IMG/VR virus record: IMGVR_UViG_3300037502_002311
Location: 1 to 29,677 of that record
Source: a virus
Direction: 5' to 3' (one strand)
Length of the DNA stretch: 29,677 bases
Shown one piece after another: positions 22,801 to 29,677 of this stretch (its first letter is position 1; each line of letters starts with the position of its first letter). Both the position numbers and the translations under genes were made by a program. The notes under the pieces were generated by a model. That model searched no databases, was not told the DNA's origin, and saw nothing but the letters and a program-made list of their open reading frames with translations.

Positions 22801-22984
22801 CCTCAACATGAAGCTGACCCGCTCCGCTCTAGGTGACGCCAGTGGGGTTGCCCGCGCCAGCTACGCAGGGAGAAACCCTGGCGTCCAGTCTGCCGGCGGC
22901 GACCGTCACATGGCTGCGATTGTGTCCGGCACTGCGTCCGAGCCGGTGGTGCTTCGCAGCATCGCCATTGAGGGGGCCGGCTAA
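19880..22984 (+). CDS. Tail nozzle-like protein carrying a GSGYT-type tandem repeat array
   Basis: The 1034-aa protein begins at a GTG overlapping the previous stop. About residues 12-550 consist of some ten or eleven units of about 38-45 aa built on GGSGYTxxPTxTFSGGGGTGA; these form short beta segments common in phage tail proteins. The rest has GEFQVACMFQDRAWYGVDSTGERPNSVMFSEIDEPESVP (about 675-713) and LVAMVPLGPSLLLVQTAHLYRLSY, typical of beta-propeller nozzle proteins such as T7 gp12 or P22 gp10. The C-terminal 250 residues are beta-rich. The role would be the tube at the tail tip; the repeats may decorate its outside. Cys residues occur in the propeller part. Confidence 0.65.
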   Translation: MSVLSSRTSGGIVRAAVATGGSGYTAPPSITVSGGGGTGATVVAVMAGTRVADLLIRSQGTGFTTAPTLTFSGGGGTGAAGTAYVQSGQKYLTFFRGRNGDVYGVDGMGRGIRWDGVAASAQPIGVAQPVVGPVITQSSTVRYEVEDVQIVNSGAGYNNAPSVVFTGGSPTRAARARAEISDGRLTGVIVEDPGVGYQETPSVSLASGIGSGATFSVGLVGGVSRVRVVASNNEDEVAGVYVSSGGSKYLSTPTVSLTGGGGTGASAVAVTHKVVGGLGIVAGGSGYTTAPTLTFSGGGGTGAAGTCSLTGSAVGAVYVASPGSGYTSAPAIFLSGGGGTGATVAATMETRVSHVNLVNGGYGYTSDPSVTFSGGSPASTAAATAARGTSVAATQALQWGVTNGLTGQNARLILTSGGKIDGVVVTSGGTGCTEPGVTVHLKGDTARRLFEVDQFFAVASVNPAGEVGILGWPSEGPPPAEAGGGYMTPPIISIIPDKDDFFGGGAALTCGVDTKGRLTGVTVLAGGAYSKPPTAVILDTSSRASATIRPVLRGKYRCAFRYLDSTPSSRGGPIPSSISDLTEVDIPAGSGSITWTVNTTHADARATHVELWRTTADQSVVLFRVATLPLAGLSPYVDSISDTRLTDVSRADYGLLPITLPSGQVNARRFAVPPGEFQVACMFQDRAWYGVDSTGERPNSVMFSEIDEPESVPADNELVIQENTGEPDKLVAMVPLGPSLLLVQTAHLYRLSYVAQPVIDAAIVLGAYRGVLNSRCWCVLGGEAFLVDSFGMYSYDGQSETAVSVPIDNFWRDGLIDFASASTFHVEADTGARVVRFFYRQAGDTGSTPQRALCYCVSTKAWWEETFPFPVTAGCYVDASGKQIPLYGSGSGAILKQSGASDSGAAIPYSYRTAELPLTNDDGSRSITFLYKPTVNDSSLSLQLAYNNSASPRSNAVSSDRGAGFVAAAGGGASLNMKLTRSALGDASGVARASYAGRNPGVQSAGGDRHMAAIVSGTASEPVVLRSIAIEGAG
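19920..21530 (+). repeat. Tandem protein repeat array in the nozzle-like gene
   Basis: Copies of a GSGYTTAPTLTFSGGGGTGA-like block occur about eleven times, for example near 19935, 20055, 20340, 20465, 20615, 20730, 20850, 20955, 21165, 21330 and 21450. Copies near 20073 and 20745 are also similar in DNA. Spacing is 90-160 bp with degraded copies towards the end. The pattern points to expansion by unequal recombination or slippage. Confidence 0.75.
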
Positions 22985-23907
22985 TGGGCTTTGACACCCA
23001 GAGCATGCCGTCGCTCGCTCGCCTGTCTGGCGGGCAACTGCCTCCCCAGCTTGCACAATCGTTGATGCAGCTCCTGGGTAACTGCGCGCAGCCGATCACG
23101 CACCGCGGCAACGTAACCATACAGCCAGGCCTGTCGCTGTATCACATGTCCGGCGTGTACGGGGCAGGACCTGGAGGAGGCTACTCACCTGGGTTCCCGG
23201 GGCAGACTCCCTGGAACCCGGCGGACTTTGCGCCAATCCTCCCGGGGCCTGGAGGCGGCTCCTCAGGCGGCACGTTCGTTGACGTCCCTGGGTTTTCAAG
23301 AGGCCCATCCAACTTCCACAGCTACGGCGGCGATACGTTTAATCTCCCAATCTCACAGGCGTTCAACACCTACCCAACGTACGGCGGGCCGACGTTCCAG
23401 GTGGGCGGCGCCATCACGTTTGGCGATGCCTACGGCGACAACATCACCGTAAACAACATTGATGCCCGTACCATCAACAACAATCCCCCTGGCCAGTCAG
23501 GCCAGGCAGGTCCAGCCGGGCCGGCGGGTTCGACTGGTGCGGCCGGCATACCGGGCCTGAACGGGACCGGCGGATTCGGCGTGTCCGTTGGCCCGGCTGG
23601 TGCGCCAGGGGCGGCGGGGATCGACGGGTTTGATGGTATTGCCAACAACGGCCTCAACGGCTTCAACGGAGCCAATGGATTCGACGGGTTCGGCGGGGCC
23701 AGGGGCCGCGATGGCAGGCGGGGCCGCATGGGCATCCAAGGCCGGGACGGCGTGACGACCATTGTCACCCTCCCGGGATTCCCAGGGCCTCCGGGCAACG
23801 ACGGGGACAACGGATACGCCCAGATTCCAGAGTTTGAGCTTACGGACGACTGCCAGATTGTGCCTAAGGACAACATCAAGCAGGTAGTACCTGTGGTGTA
23901 TGTCTAG
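22984..23907 (+). CDS. Collagen-like tail fibre protein
   Basis: The 307-aa protein has a Gly/Pro-rich N-terminal half and then Gly-X-Y triplets from about residue 168 to 278 (GQSGQAGPAGPAGSTGAAGI...), broken by short interruptions and carrying Asn/Asp/Phe in the Y position (GLNGFNGANGFDGFG). This would form a bacterial-type collagen triple helix, common in phage tail fibres and head fibres. The last 30 residues (YAQIPEFELTDDCQIVPKDN) are a globular cap that may set trimer register. ATG overlaps the nozzle stop (TAATG), so it belongs to the tail unit. Confidence 0.8.
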   Translation: MGFDTQSMPSLARLSGGQLPPQLAQSLMQLLGNCAQPITHRGNVTIQPGLSLYHMSGVYGAGPGGGYSPGFPGQTPWNPADFAPILPGPGGGSSGGTFVDVPGFSRGPSNFHSYGGDTFNLPISQAFNTYPTYGGPTFQVGGAITFGDAYGDNITVNNIDARTINNNPPGQSGQAGPAGPAGSTGAAGIPGLNGTGGFGVSVGPAGAPGAAGIDGFDGIANNGLNGFNGANGFDGFGGARGRDGRRGRMGIQGRDGVTTIVTLPGFPGPPGNDGDNGYAQIPEFELTDDCQIVPKDNIKQVVPVVYV

Positions 23908-23940
23908 CCAAAGAGACATTAGGTTGTAGGAGACAAGCAC

Positions 23941-25632
23941 GTGGCGCAGTATCAGTTTTTTGGGGATCCGCTCGGCCAACTGGCCGCGACCAAGGCGCAC
24001 CAGAACGACGCCATGGTTCGCGCCACCCAGGCCGAAGCCCGCGGGCGGGCCATGGCAGCCGCCAACCAGGCTGTGCCCGCGGCGCAAGCCGACATTCTGT
24101 CAACGATCTTTTCCCAGCCGGCCCTGTTCGCCAACGCGATTGGCAACGCATACGGTGCTGCGGCCCCGTCGCTTGCGAGCGCCTACAACGGCCTGGCTGG
24201 AGGGATTGGCCAGACTTACGGCGGCTATGCGCAGGGTCTTGGCAACGCTTACGGAGGCTATGCCCAGGGCCTTGGAAGTCTTGCCAACACGGCTGGAAAC
24301 GCGTTCAACGCATACACGGGCGGCCTGGGGAACGCGTACGGCGGGTACGCCCAGGGCGTCGGCGCTCTGGGCAGCAGCGCTGCGAACGCGTACGGGGCCT
24401 ATGCATCCGGCCTTGGGAATGCGGCGACTGCAGCTTCAAACGAGCGATCCAACATCGCCGCCGCCAATGCCATGGCAGAAGCCGCCCGGCAGGGGGCCAT
24501 GGGGAACGTCGGCGCCGCTGCCCTTGGCGCGTATGGCTCTGCGGCAAACTCGGCGCTAGGCGCATGGGGTGCCAACCAGACGGCCTACAACTCCGCCATG
24601 GCGGACATGATGGCCGCCAACCAGCAGGCCCTTTCGACGTACGGTTCGACCCGCAACGCGGCGCTTGGGACCCTTGGCAACGCGTACGCATCCGCCGGCC
24701 AGGGCCTCGCCAACGCAAGTGCGTTCTCCGACGCCAGCATGACCATGTCCGACGGCGGTGCTGGCGGTGGTGGCAGCGGCTTCACGGCCACGGGAGTTGG
24801 CGGTCCGATTGCCGACGGCAGCTATGGTGGCGGAGGGGCCCTTGGCGGTCTTTCGACGCAAGTGTCGAAGCGTTCCGGGGCGAATCCTGAGCGGTTCTCC
24901 GGCCAGACATTCGGCGGCCTTGATGGCCTCCAGTCGAACCTCATGTCGTCCGACGTCACTGGTGGCCTGAGCAACAACTACATGACCGGGCTTGGTGCCC
25001 TGAACGCCCAGCACATGACCTCCCGTGGCACGCCTGCCGACATGCTCAAGTCTTCGCTGGCGGGCTTGCGAGGTCTTGCCGGGGACGCGTACGGCGAGGC
25101 TGGCCGCGGCATGGACCAGTTCTACGCATCGCAGAATCGCAGCAACACTGACCAGTCCGGGCTGCTTGCCGCACTCTCCTCCGGGTACTACGGGGCGCAG
25201 TCGCAGCTTGGCTCGTTTGCGGGAGGCCTGGGGCGAAACCTGCGAGACACCAACGCCCAGATGGGCAACGCGTTTGGCGGCCTCCAGCGTCAGCTTGGAT
25301 CGTTTGCCGGTGACATGGGTGCAGGGTTTGGGTCCACGCAGAGCCAGATGGGCGCCGGATTCGGTGACGCCATGGGCCGTCTCGGCAGCGGGTATGACAG
25401 CGCCCGCAGCGGCATCAACAGCGGCCTGCAGCAGGCGTCGTCCCAGATCGGCCAAATGAACAATGACTTCCGGAACGACGCGCAGCGGTTTATTCGCAAC
25501 ATGACCAACAACCCCACCCTTGCCGACATGCAGGAGCGGTGGGAGATTGAGGATGCGCGCAACGAACGCATTCGTAGCCAGCGGGAAGGAATCGCCCCGC
25601 CGACGCGTCGGCCGACTAGGGTGACGCGGTGA
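23941..25632 (+). CDS. Gly/Ala-rich repeat protein, putative internal virion protein (563 aa)
   Basis: The GTG start has AGGAG 8 bp upstream. Residues about 75-160 hold repeats of a GNAYGGYAQGLG-type block. A long Ala-helical part (NIAAANAMAEAARQGAMGNVGAAAL) follows, then a GGGGSG linker, and then a C-terminal region with repeated LGSFAG and QMGxxFG units. No enzyme motif is visible. The alternation of low-complexity Ala/Gly helices resembles ejection proteins that pass through a narrow tail channel; this is inference from composition and place. A tail fibre or a structural spacer is the alternative. Confidence 0.6.
   Translation: MAQYQFFGDPLGQLAATKAHQNDAMVRATQAEARGRAMAAANQAVPAAQADILSTIFSQPALFANAIGNAYGAAAPSLASAYNGLAGGIGQTYGGYAQGLGNAYGGYAQGLGSLANTAGNAFNAYTGGLGNAYGGYAQGVGALGSSAANAYGAYASGLGNAATAASNERSNIAAANAMAEAARQGAMGNVGAAALGAYGSAANSALGAWGANQTAYNSAMADMMAANQQALSTYGSTRNAALGTLGNAYASAGQGLANASAFSDASMTMSDGGAGGGGSGFTATGVGGPIADGSYGGGGALGGLSTQVSKRSGANPERFSGQTFGGLDGLQSNLMSSDVTGGLSNNYMTGLGALNAQHMTSRGTPADMLKSSLAGLRGLAGDAYGEAGRGMDQFYASQNRSNTDQSGLLAALSSGYYGAQSQLGSFAGGLGRNLRDTNAQMGNAFGGLQRQLGSFAGDMGAGFGSTQSQMGAGFGDAMGRLGSGYDSARSGINSGLQQASSQIGQMNNDFRNDAQRFIRNMTNNPTLADMQERWEIEDARNERIRSQREGIAPPTRRPTRVTR
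24217..24420 (+). repeat. GNAYGGYAQGLG-type internal repeats
   Basis: Four or more copies of a 12-residue unit of the GNAYGGYAQGLG type occur between about 24217 and 24420, the first three with nearly identical DNA (for example around 24220, 24253 and 24334) and the last diverging (GAYASGLGN). The array looks like a young duplication. Confidence 0.65.
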
Positions 25633-25964
25633 TTTCCTACAACTCGCAGTTCAATCCGCCGGTGCCGTACTCGCCTCAGCAGAGGGCTGCCGCTCTCTCT
25701 GGGCTGAACATGCAGTCACCTTACGCTGCGTACGGCCAGAACCAGCAAGACGTCCTTGACGCGGCCGGCAGCGTCAATGCCGCAGCGTTCGACGTCGCGG
25801 CGAGCAAGGAGAACGCTGACAACGAGATGCAGCGGATGCGGGCACAGCAGTCTCTCGCCCTGGCCGGGCTGCAGCAAATGTCGCAAGCCGAAGATCAGCA
25901 GCGTCAGCTTGCCAGCGCCAGGCTGAACTCCGTGAGCCCACTCCTACAGGGGCTTTTCTCTTGA
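25629..25964 (+). CDS. Small Gln/Ala-rich helical protein (111 aa)
   Basis: The GTG overlaps the previous stop by 4 bp. The product has a Pro/Tyr-rich opening (SYNSQFNPPVPYSPQQRAAALSGL) and a long helix of Gln, Ala and Met (ENADNEMQRMRAQQSLALAG). It ends in hydrophobic residues (VSPLLQGLFS). It is the first of two alike short genes (see the next one). A role inside the virion with its neighbours is likely but unproven. Confidence 0.6.
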   Translation: MISYNSQFNPPVPYSPQQRAAALSGLNMQSPYAAYGQNQQDVLDAAGSVNAAAFDVAASKENADNEMQRMRAQQSLALAGLQQMSQAEDQQRQLASARLNSVSPLLQGLFS

Positions 25965-26380
25965 ACAACGTCAACGTCTACACGCAGCCGCCGCTCGGCA
26001 TTGGCGGCCAGCAGATCGGCGCCGCGTTTAACAACGCCCAAGCCCAGGCCCTTGCCCTTGGGGACCCGCGTGGCGCTCTCAAGCGTGGAAACCTGATTCG
26101 CCCTGGCGTCTCTATCGGACGCGGCCAGATGAACCAGGCTGGCATCCAGGGTGCCAGCGAGATGGCGAACGCAGTGGCAGATGCCTACTCACAGAACCTG
26201 CAGCAGAACGCATACAACGCCAACATGCAGCTCCAGGGCCAGCAGGCCAACGAGCAGTACGCCCAGGCGCTGGGCGGGCTTCAGCAGCAGAACGCCTACA
26301 ACCGCCAGGCGGACGCGATCCAACGCCAGAGCATGATGCTGGGGCTGGCAGGCAATCTCCTTGGAGGACTTTTGAGGTAA
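25961..26380 (+). CDS. Small Gln/Asn-rich helical protein starting at TTG (139 aa)
   Basis: The start codon is a TTG overlapping the previous stop (TTGA), with AGGGG about 9 bp before it; no closer in-frame ATG fits. The protein is Gln/Asn/Ala-rich (QNAYNANMQLQGQQANEQYAQALGGLQQQNAYNRQ) and has a hydrophobic, Gly-ended C-terminus (MLGLAGNLLGGLLR). Composition matches the preceding gene, so both may come from an old duplication. The C-terminal segment could insert in a membrane. Confidence 0.6.
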   Translation: MNNVNVYTQPPLGIGGQQIGAAFNNAQAQALALGDPRGALKRGNLIRPGVSIGRGQMNQAGIQGASEMANAVADAYSQNLQQNAYNANMQLQGQQANEQYAQALGGLQQQNAYNRQADAIQRQSMMLGLAGNLLGGLLR

Positions 26381-26382
26381 CC

Positions 26383-26625
26383 ATGGCTGCGAAAAAGAGC
26401 GTTAGCGTTGCGATTCCGGGCGACCTCACCAAGTCAGCCATGGCCCGCATTATCCAGCAGCTCATGGCCGCTTCGGACGGCGACGAGGAGCAGGAGGTCC
26501 TGGATCAGCTTGAGCAGGCGCACAAGGAGTCCAACGACCTCGCAGACCTCCGTGAGGAGAAGCGTGGCTCCGTGAGCAAGATCGCTATGGAAGACGACGA
26601 GCCAAAGAAGGGCAAGAGGGCATGA
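26383..26625 (+). CDS. Small acidic/charged protein (80 aa)
   Basis: A GAGGT ribosome site lies 4 bp upstream of the ATG. The 80-aa product has a short opening (AAKKSVSVAIPGDLTKSAMARIIQQLM), an acidic centre (DGDEEQEVLDQLEQAHKE) and a Lys-rich end. It resembles a helical partner or chaperone-like small virion protein. It is coupled to the next gene by ATGA. The family is not recognised. Confidence 0.6.
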   Translation: MAAKKSVSVAIPGDLTKSAMARIIQQLMAASDGDEEQEVLDQLEQAHKESNDLADLREEKRGSVSKIAMEDDEPKKGKRA

Positions 26626-27509
26626 GCGACCTGATCCGCCGCGCACTGACCGAGATGGCCGACGAGGCCCGCAAGGCAGAGGTTGTCCGCAACCTCGCCC
26701 GCACGGCGTTGAACGACGCCGTCCACTTTGGCCGGTCGCAGGACGTTATTGATGACCTGGCCCGCAAGCTCGCCCAGCTTGAGTCTCCGCAGGTGCAGAT
26801 CGAAGTCCCGCGTCAGCCGCTTGACCCCGTGTCCGTGGAGTACGCCGCCGTTGGCGGTCCACGCTCCTGGGCGGAAGAGCGAGTGATGAACGCCGCCGGC
26901 ACGGAGGCCCTGGAGAACGCAGACCCGCCGTCTTCCGAGGCCCTGGGCGCACTCAAGGGGAACGCCCTGATGCGGTCCAGGCTGGAGCGGTTGAGCCCGG
27001 AGCAGCGTGCGCAGTCGGTCGCGGCCCTGGCATTCCAGGCCCAGGACGATGCCCGTGCCGCCAGTCTCCAGCGGGCTGCTGCTGCTGAACGCCGGCGCGT
27101 TCAGACCCAGGCCGCCATGGACGCCATCGGCCGCGCGGCCAGCAAGTACGCGGTGCCAGCGGTCGCCGCCGCGGCGGGGGGCGTCGGCGTGTATGACGCC
27201 CTGGCCAACAGGCAGATGCGGTCGGAAGACCAGCGTGCGTACGCCGCCGATGCCGACAGGCGTCTGGAGGGCCGCCGCCTGACCAGTGAGGCGATGCTGG
27301 CGGCCATGGACGAGCTTGGGGAGGACATCACGTTTGACTCCGGTCTAGGGCCTATGGAGGCCGCAATCCAGGAGTTCAGGGACCCATCTATTCCGCCTGA
27401 CCCCATGCCTACGCCGGACATTTTTACAGAAGACCCGGCTATTTCTTTCGACAACGAGAGCCCGTCTGAGGCCATCAGCCGGATCCTGCGGCAGCGATAC
27501 GGGAGATAG
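26622..27509 (+). CDS. Alpha-helical protein with one possible membrane segment (295 aa)
   Basis: The ATG overlaps the previous stop by 4 bp. The protein is rich in Ala, Glu and Arg and helical throughout, with AAAAERRRVQTQAAMDAIGRAASK leading to a Gly/Ala/Val-rich segment YAVPAVAAAAGGVGVYDALA (about residues 176-195), the only candidate membrane or fusion-like stretch in this region. The last 60 residues are Pro/Asp-rich and disordered. An internal virion protein that helps DNA cross the inner membrane is one possible job; no known family is recognised. Confidence 0.6.
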   Translation: MSDLIRRALTEMADEARKAEVVRNLARTALNDAVHFGRSQDVIDDLARKLAQLESPQVQIEVPRQPLDPVSVEYAAVGGPRSWAEERVMNAAGTEALENADPPSSEALGALKGNALMRSRLERLSPEQRAQSVAALAFQAQDDARAASLQRAAAAERRRVQTQAAMDAIGRAASKYAVPAVAAAAGGVGVYDALANRQMRSEDQRAYAADADRRLEGRRLTSEAMLAAMDELGEDITFDSGLGPMEAAIQEFRDPSIPPDPMPTPDIFTEDPAISFDNESPSEAISRILRQRYGR

Positions 27510-27511
27510 TT

Positions 27512-29452
27512 ATGCCTACCGGCTGGATGGACGAAGCGACCTGGCAGCAGCGGCAGGCAGACGAGCGCACCCGCATGTCTCGGCAGCTGTGGGGACGGGA
27601 CTACCCGCTGCCGGATATCCCTGGTGGCGCCGTTGGCCCTGACGAATGGGTGAACCCCGGCAGGAACGAGCTTGGCTATGCAGGCGGCTACCCGGTGTGG
27701 GATCGGAAAGAGTCCGTCCAGAGCCGTGCCGAGCAGATCATGGTGGAGAACCCCGGCGTCTACTCGCCTGAGATGGCGATTGAGATGGCCGAGAAGGAGG
27801 TTCCGCGCTACAGCCGCAGCGAGCAGCGGATTGTTGACATGGAGCAGTACTTCATCAATCAGGGCATGGACCCTGATGCGGCCCGCGAGCGTGCCGTGAT
27901 GGAGGAGGAGGATGCATGGCGAAACCGCGGCAAGGCGGCCAGGTCAGCCCCTCCCGCCCGGCCCGCATCGCAGCTTCCGCCACTTGAAAGCTACAGCCGC
28001 AATGATGGTGCCCGCCTGCCCCTGCCCGCCGACGGAGAGGTGAAGTTTGGAAGCAAGCCCGCTGCCAATCCTGCGCCCTCGGCGCCGGACGACATGTGGG
28101 CAGGCTGGGAGGCGTTTGAGGGGGCCGACGTCGAACTGGTCAAGCAGGTCGCCACGTACCTTGTGAAGACCAAGAAGATGGCCCCCAACGCTGCCTGGCA
28201 GGCCGCCCAGGTTGAGGCGTCCCGCCGAGGCAAGAAGGGCACCACTAGCACCCACGGTGAGCTGGACTCACGCATAGCCGGCGGGCGTGCGTCGGAGGTC
28301 CAAACCCCGGGCCGCAGGGTGCCAGGGCCAAACGATCCGACGGGCGTGCCGACGTCGGTGTCCCGCGAGATGGGCCCTGAAGAGCAGTACCAATACAACT
28401 ACCGCGCTCCGTCCGGCTCCGGCGGGTACGACATGTCCAACCGCGACATGGACATGGCGGCGCGTGGAATGGTGCCCATCCAGACCCCGGATGGCGTGCG
28501 GTACATGGTCAGTGCTGAGTACCACCCAGACCAGATCGGCCGCGATGGCGTTCCTGGGATGCGGCCGGACCTTGCAGAGCATGGCTACGAAGTTGTCGAA
28601 GAGCGAGACATCACGGGCGCGAAGCGCCGGGTCTACAAGTACACGGGTGATGGAGCCACGCGGGCTTACAACGAGGTCCCGCAGGGGTTCGGCGGCTTCG
28701 CTCCAGGATCTCCCCGCGCCCGCAGGGCCCGCATCAAGGCCATCGCGGAAAGCGGTGGCATGACGTATGCGGAGGCAGAGGGGCTTGTCTCGCAGGCCGA
28801 GGCGGAGGCTCAAGCTGCTCGCGATGCCGGAAAGCCCGCTCCTGCTCTAGGCTCGCACGCCATGTATGATCGCGCCCGCGACCAGGCTCAGACGAACCGC
28901 GACCGCGACCGCCTGGAGCGAGTGAAGGCTGCCCGCCAGGCTGCCATGCTTGCCGGAGGCCAGCCGACCAGCGGGCCTGGTGGCACGCGAGCGTTCTCCG
29001 CCGGCCTTGGAATGCTGCCTGATGATTGGCGGAACCAGGTCATGGCGAACCAGCTGAGCGGAGGCTTAATCCGGGGCGCCACGCCAAACGACGTCACTGC
29101 TGCACAAAACCAGCAACTCACGGAGCTTGGCCAGCGGGTCGCAACGGGCCAGGGGTTCGCCCAGGGGGCAGCCGACTTTGAGGCCCTTCGGTACAAGGAG
29201 CGGCTGCAGCAGGAACAGCGCATCCGGCAGGGCCGCGCGATTGCCAACAACGCGCGACGCGGTGCCTCAGATGCCGGCTCCGCCGAAAGGCGGGCACGCG
29301 AAGCGCTGGCAGACCATGAAAACGGCTATAGCAACGAAGAGATAGATGCGATCCTGAACGAGACGTCTGGTTCGGTTCCGCTCATACAGATGCCGCCAGC
29401 CGGCGCGACTGGTCCGAGCGCCGGCGGCGCTGACGGCGGGTTCACTGGGTAG
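27512..29452 (+). CDS. Large charged internal virion-type protein (646 aa)
   Basis: A GGGAGA ribosome site lies 5 bp before the ATG, with the previous stop only 2 bp away. The N-terminal third is hydrophilic (WDRKESVQSRAEQIMVENPGVYSPEMAIEMAEKEV), the centre disordered (RSAPPARPASQLPP), with a helical YLVKTKKMAPNAAWQAAQVEA segment (about residues 218-238) and an Ala/Glu/Gln-rich second half with many predicted coiled-coil helices. The lack of a transmembrane or enzymatic signature and the place before a polyvalent-type gene suit an ejected internal protein. It may also be a tail-tip or structural protein. Confidence 0.6.
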   Translation: MPTGWMDEATWQQRQADERTRMSRQLWGRDYPLPDIPGGAVGPDEWVNPGRNELGYAGGYPVWDRKESVQSRAEQIMVENPGVYSPEMAIEMAEKEVPRYSRSEQRIVDMEQYFINQGMDPDAARERAVMEEEDAWRNRGKAARSAPPARPASQLPPLESYSRNDGARLPLPADGEVKFGSKPAANPAPSAPDDMWAGWEAFEGADVELVKQVATYLVKTKKMAPNAAWQAAQVEASRRGKKGTTSTHGELDSRIAGGRASEVQTPGRRVPGPNDPTGVPTSVSREMGPEEQYQYNYRAPSGSGGYDMSNRDMDMAARGMVPIQTPDGVRYMVSAEYHPDQIGRDGVPGMRPDLAEHGYEVVEERDITGAKRRVYKYTGDGATRAYNEVPQGFGGFAPGSPRARRARIKAIAESGGMTYAEAEGLVSQAEAEAQAARDAGKPAPALGSHAMYDRARDQAQTNRDRDRLERVKAARQAAMLAGGQPTSGPGGTRAFSAGLGMLPDDWRNQVMANQLSGGLIRGATPNDVTAAQNQQLTELGQRVATGQGFAQGAADFEALRYKERLQQEQRIRQGRAIANNARRGASDAGSAERRAREALADHENGYSNEEIDAILNETSGSVPLIQMPPAGATGPSAGGADGGFTG

Positions 29453-29457
29453 TTGCA

Positions 29458-29677
29458 GTGTCGCAGTCACCGCTGTTTGACATCTACGATGGCGACATCG
29501 ATCCGCTTGGGGTCGTCCCCCTGCGGAAGCGCCGCACCCTAGCCGACCTGATGCCGGAGGAGGAGAAGGACTCACTCCTCCGAGAGCTTGCCAACCAGGG
29601 CTCCTCTGGCCTGTCGGCGTTTGGCTACGCGCTAGACACTCCCGGCGCTTTCGTCCGCGGCGTCCTGGCTGGCGACC
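29458..29677 (+). CDS. 5' end of a large internal/polyvalent protein (partial)
   Basis: A GTG at 29458 opens a frame that runs off the window. The visible 73 residues (SQSPLFDIYDGDIDPL...) include LADLMPEEEKDSLLRELANQ and GLSAFGYALDTPGAFVRGVLAGD. The last part matches the 'G-L-S-x-x-G-x-x-L-D-x-P-G-x-x-V-R-G-x-L-A-G' opening that I associate with very long phage internal proteins carrying LPD/polyvalent domains. The gene would continue beyond the window, and its size and enzyme domains cannot be seen. No strong ribosome site precedes the GTG. Confidence 0.6.
   Translation, partial: MSQSPLFDIYDGDIDPLGVVPLRKRRTLADLMPEEEKDSLLRELANQGSSGLSAFGYALDTPGAFVRGVLAGD

Overview
This window reads as a 29.7 kb piece of a tailed double-stranded DNA bacteriophage genome (free phage, prophage or metagenome-assembled phage). 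The DNA is GC-rich. Every credible gene lies on the + strand, genes are packed with short overlaps (many ATGA/GTGA/TTGA stop-start junctions), and the gene set is that of a virion: scaffold, major capsid protein, large terminase, portal, head-tail adaptor, tail nozzle-like protein, fibres and internal virion proteins. There are no tail sheath, tail tube or tape-measure genes. With the adaptor and nozzle-like proteins this favours a short-tailed (podovirus-like) particle, which is an inference. The host cannot be named; high GC only suggests a high-GC bacterium. Layout: (1) 1-1500 is a regulatory and early-looking end: a strong sigma70-type promoter (57-85), a perfect stem-loop at the expected transcript start, a gene resembling sigma region 2 (136-753), then about 760 bp of hairpin-rich DNA with only weak small-ORF candidates. 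(2) 1517-5025 is an accessory run of small genes: an HNH nuclease overlapping an ART-PolyVal-type ADP-ribosyltransferase, three short proteins, a strikingly cysteine-rich 131-aa protein, a conserved CxC...C protein and two unknowns. (3) 5100-7842 is the capsid module: scaffold, major capsid protein, a probable decoration protein and a clean intrinsic terminator. (4) 7862-11555 holds a short ORF, a 691-aa proline-rich disordered protein, a second promoter-like site, and a protein joining a glycosyltransferase-like half to a SAM-methyltransferase half. (5) 11552-16541 is the packaging module: small-terminase candidate, large terminase, a small conserved protein, portal and an unknown. (6) 16538-18451 encodes small beta-rich virion proteins, including a LamG-like jellyroll protein and an Ig/FN3-like protein, closed by a second terminator. 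(7) 18490-23907 is the tail: adaptor, a nozzle protein apparently split into two cistrons with a large GSGYT-type repeat array, and a collagen-like fibre. (8) 23941-29677 is a chain of low-complexity Gly/Ala/Gln-rich and charged proteins that look like internal (ejected) virion proteins, ending in a truncated gene that may begin a large polyvalent internal protein. Together the genes would assemble a procapsid, package DNA, attach a short tail with adhesive fibres and load ejection proteins. The most unusual parts are the GT-methyltransferase fusion inside a structural operon, the Cys-rich protein, the capsid module lying upstream of terminase and portal, and the repeat-filled split nozzle.
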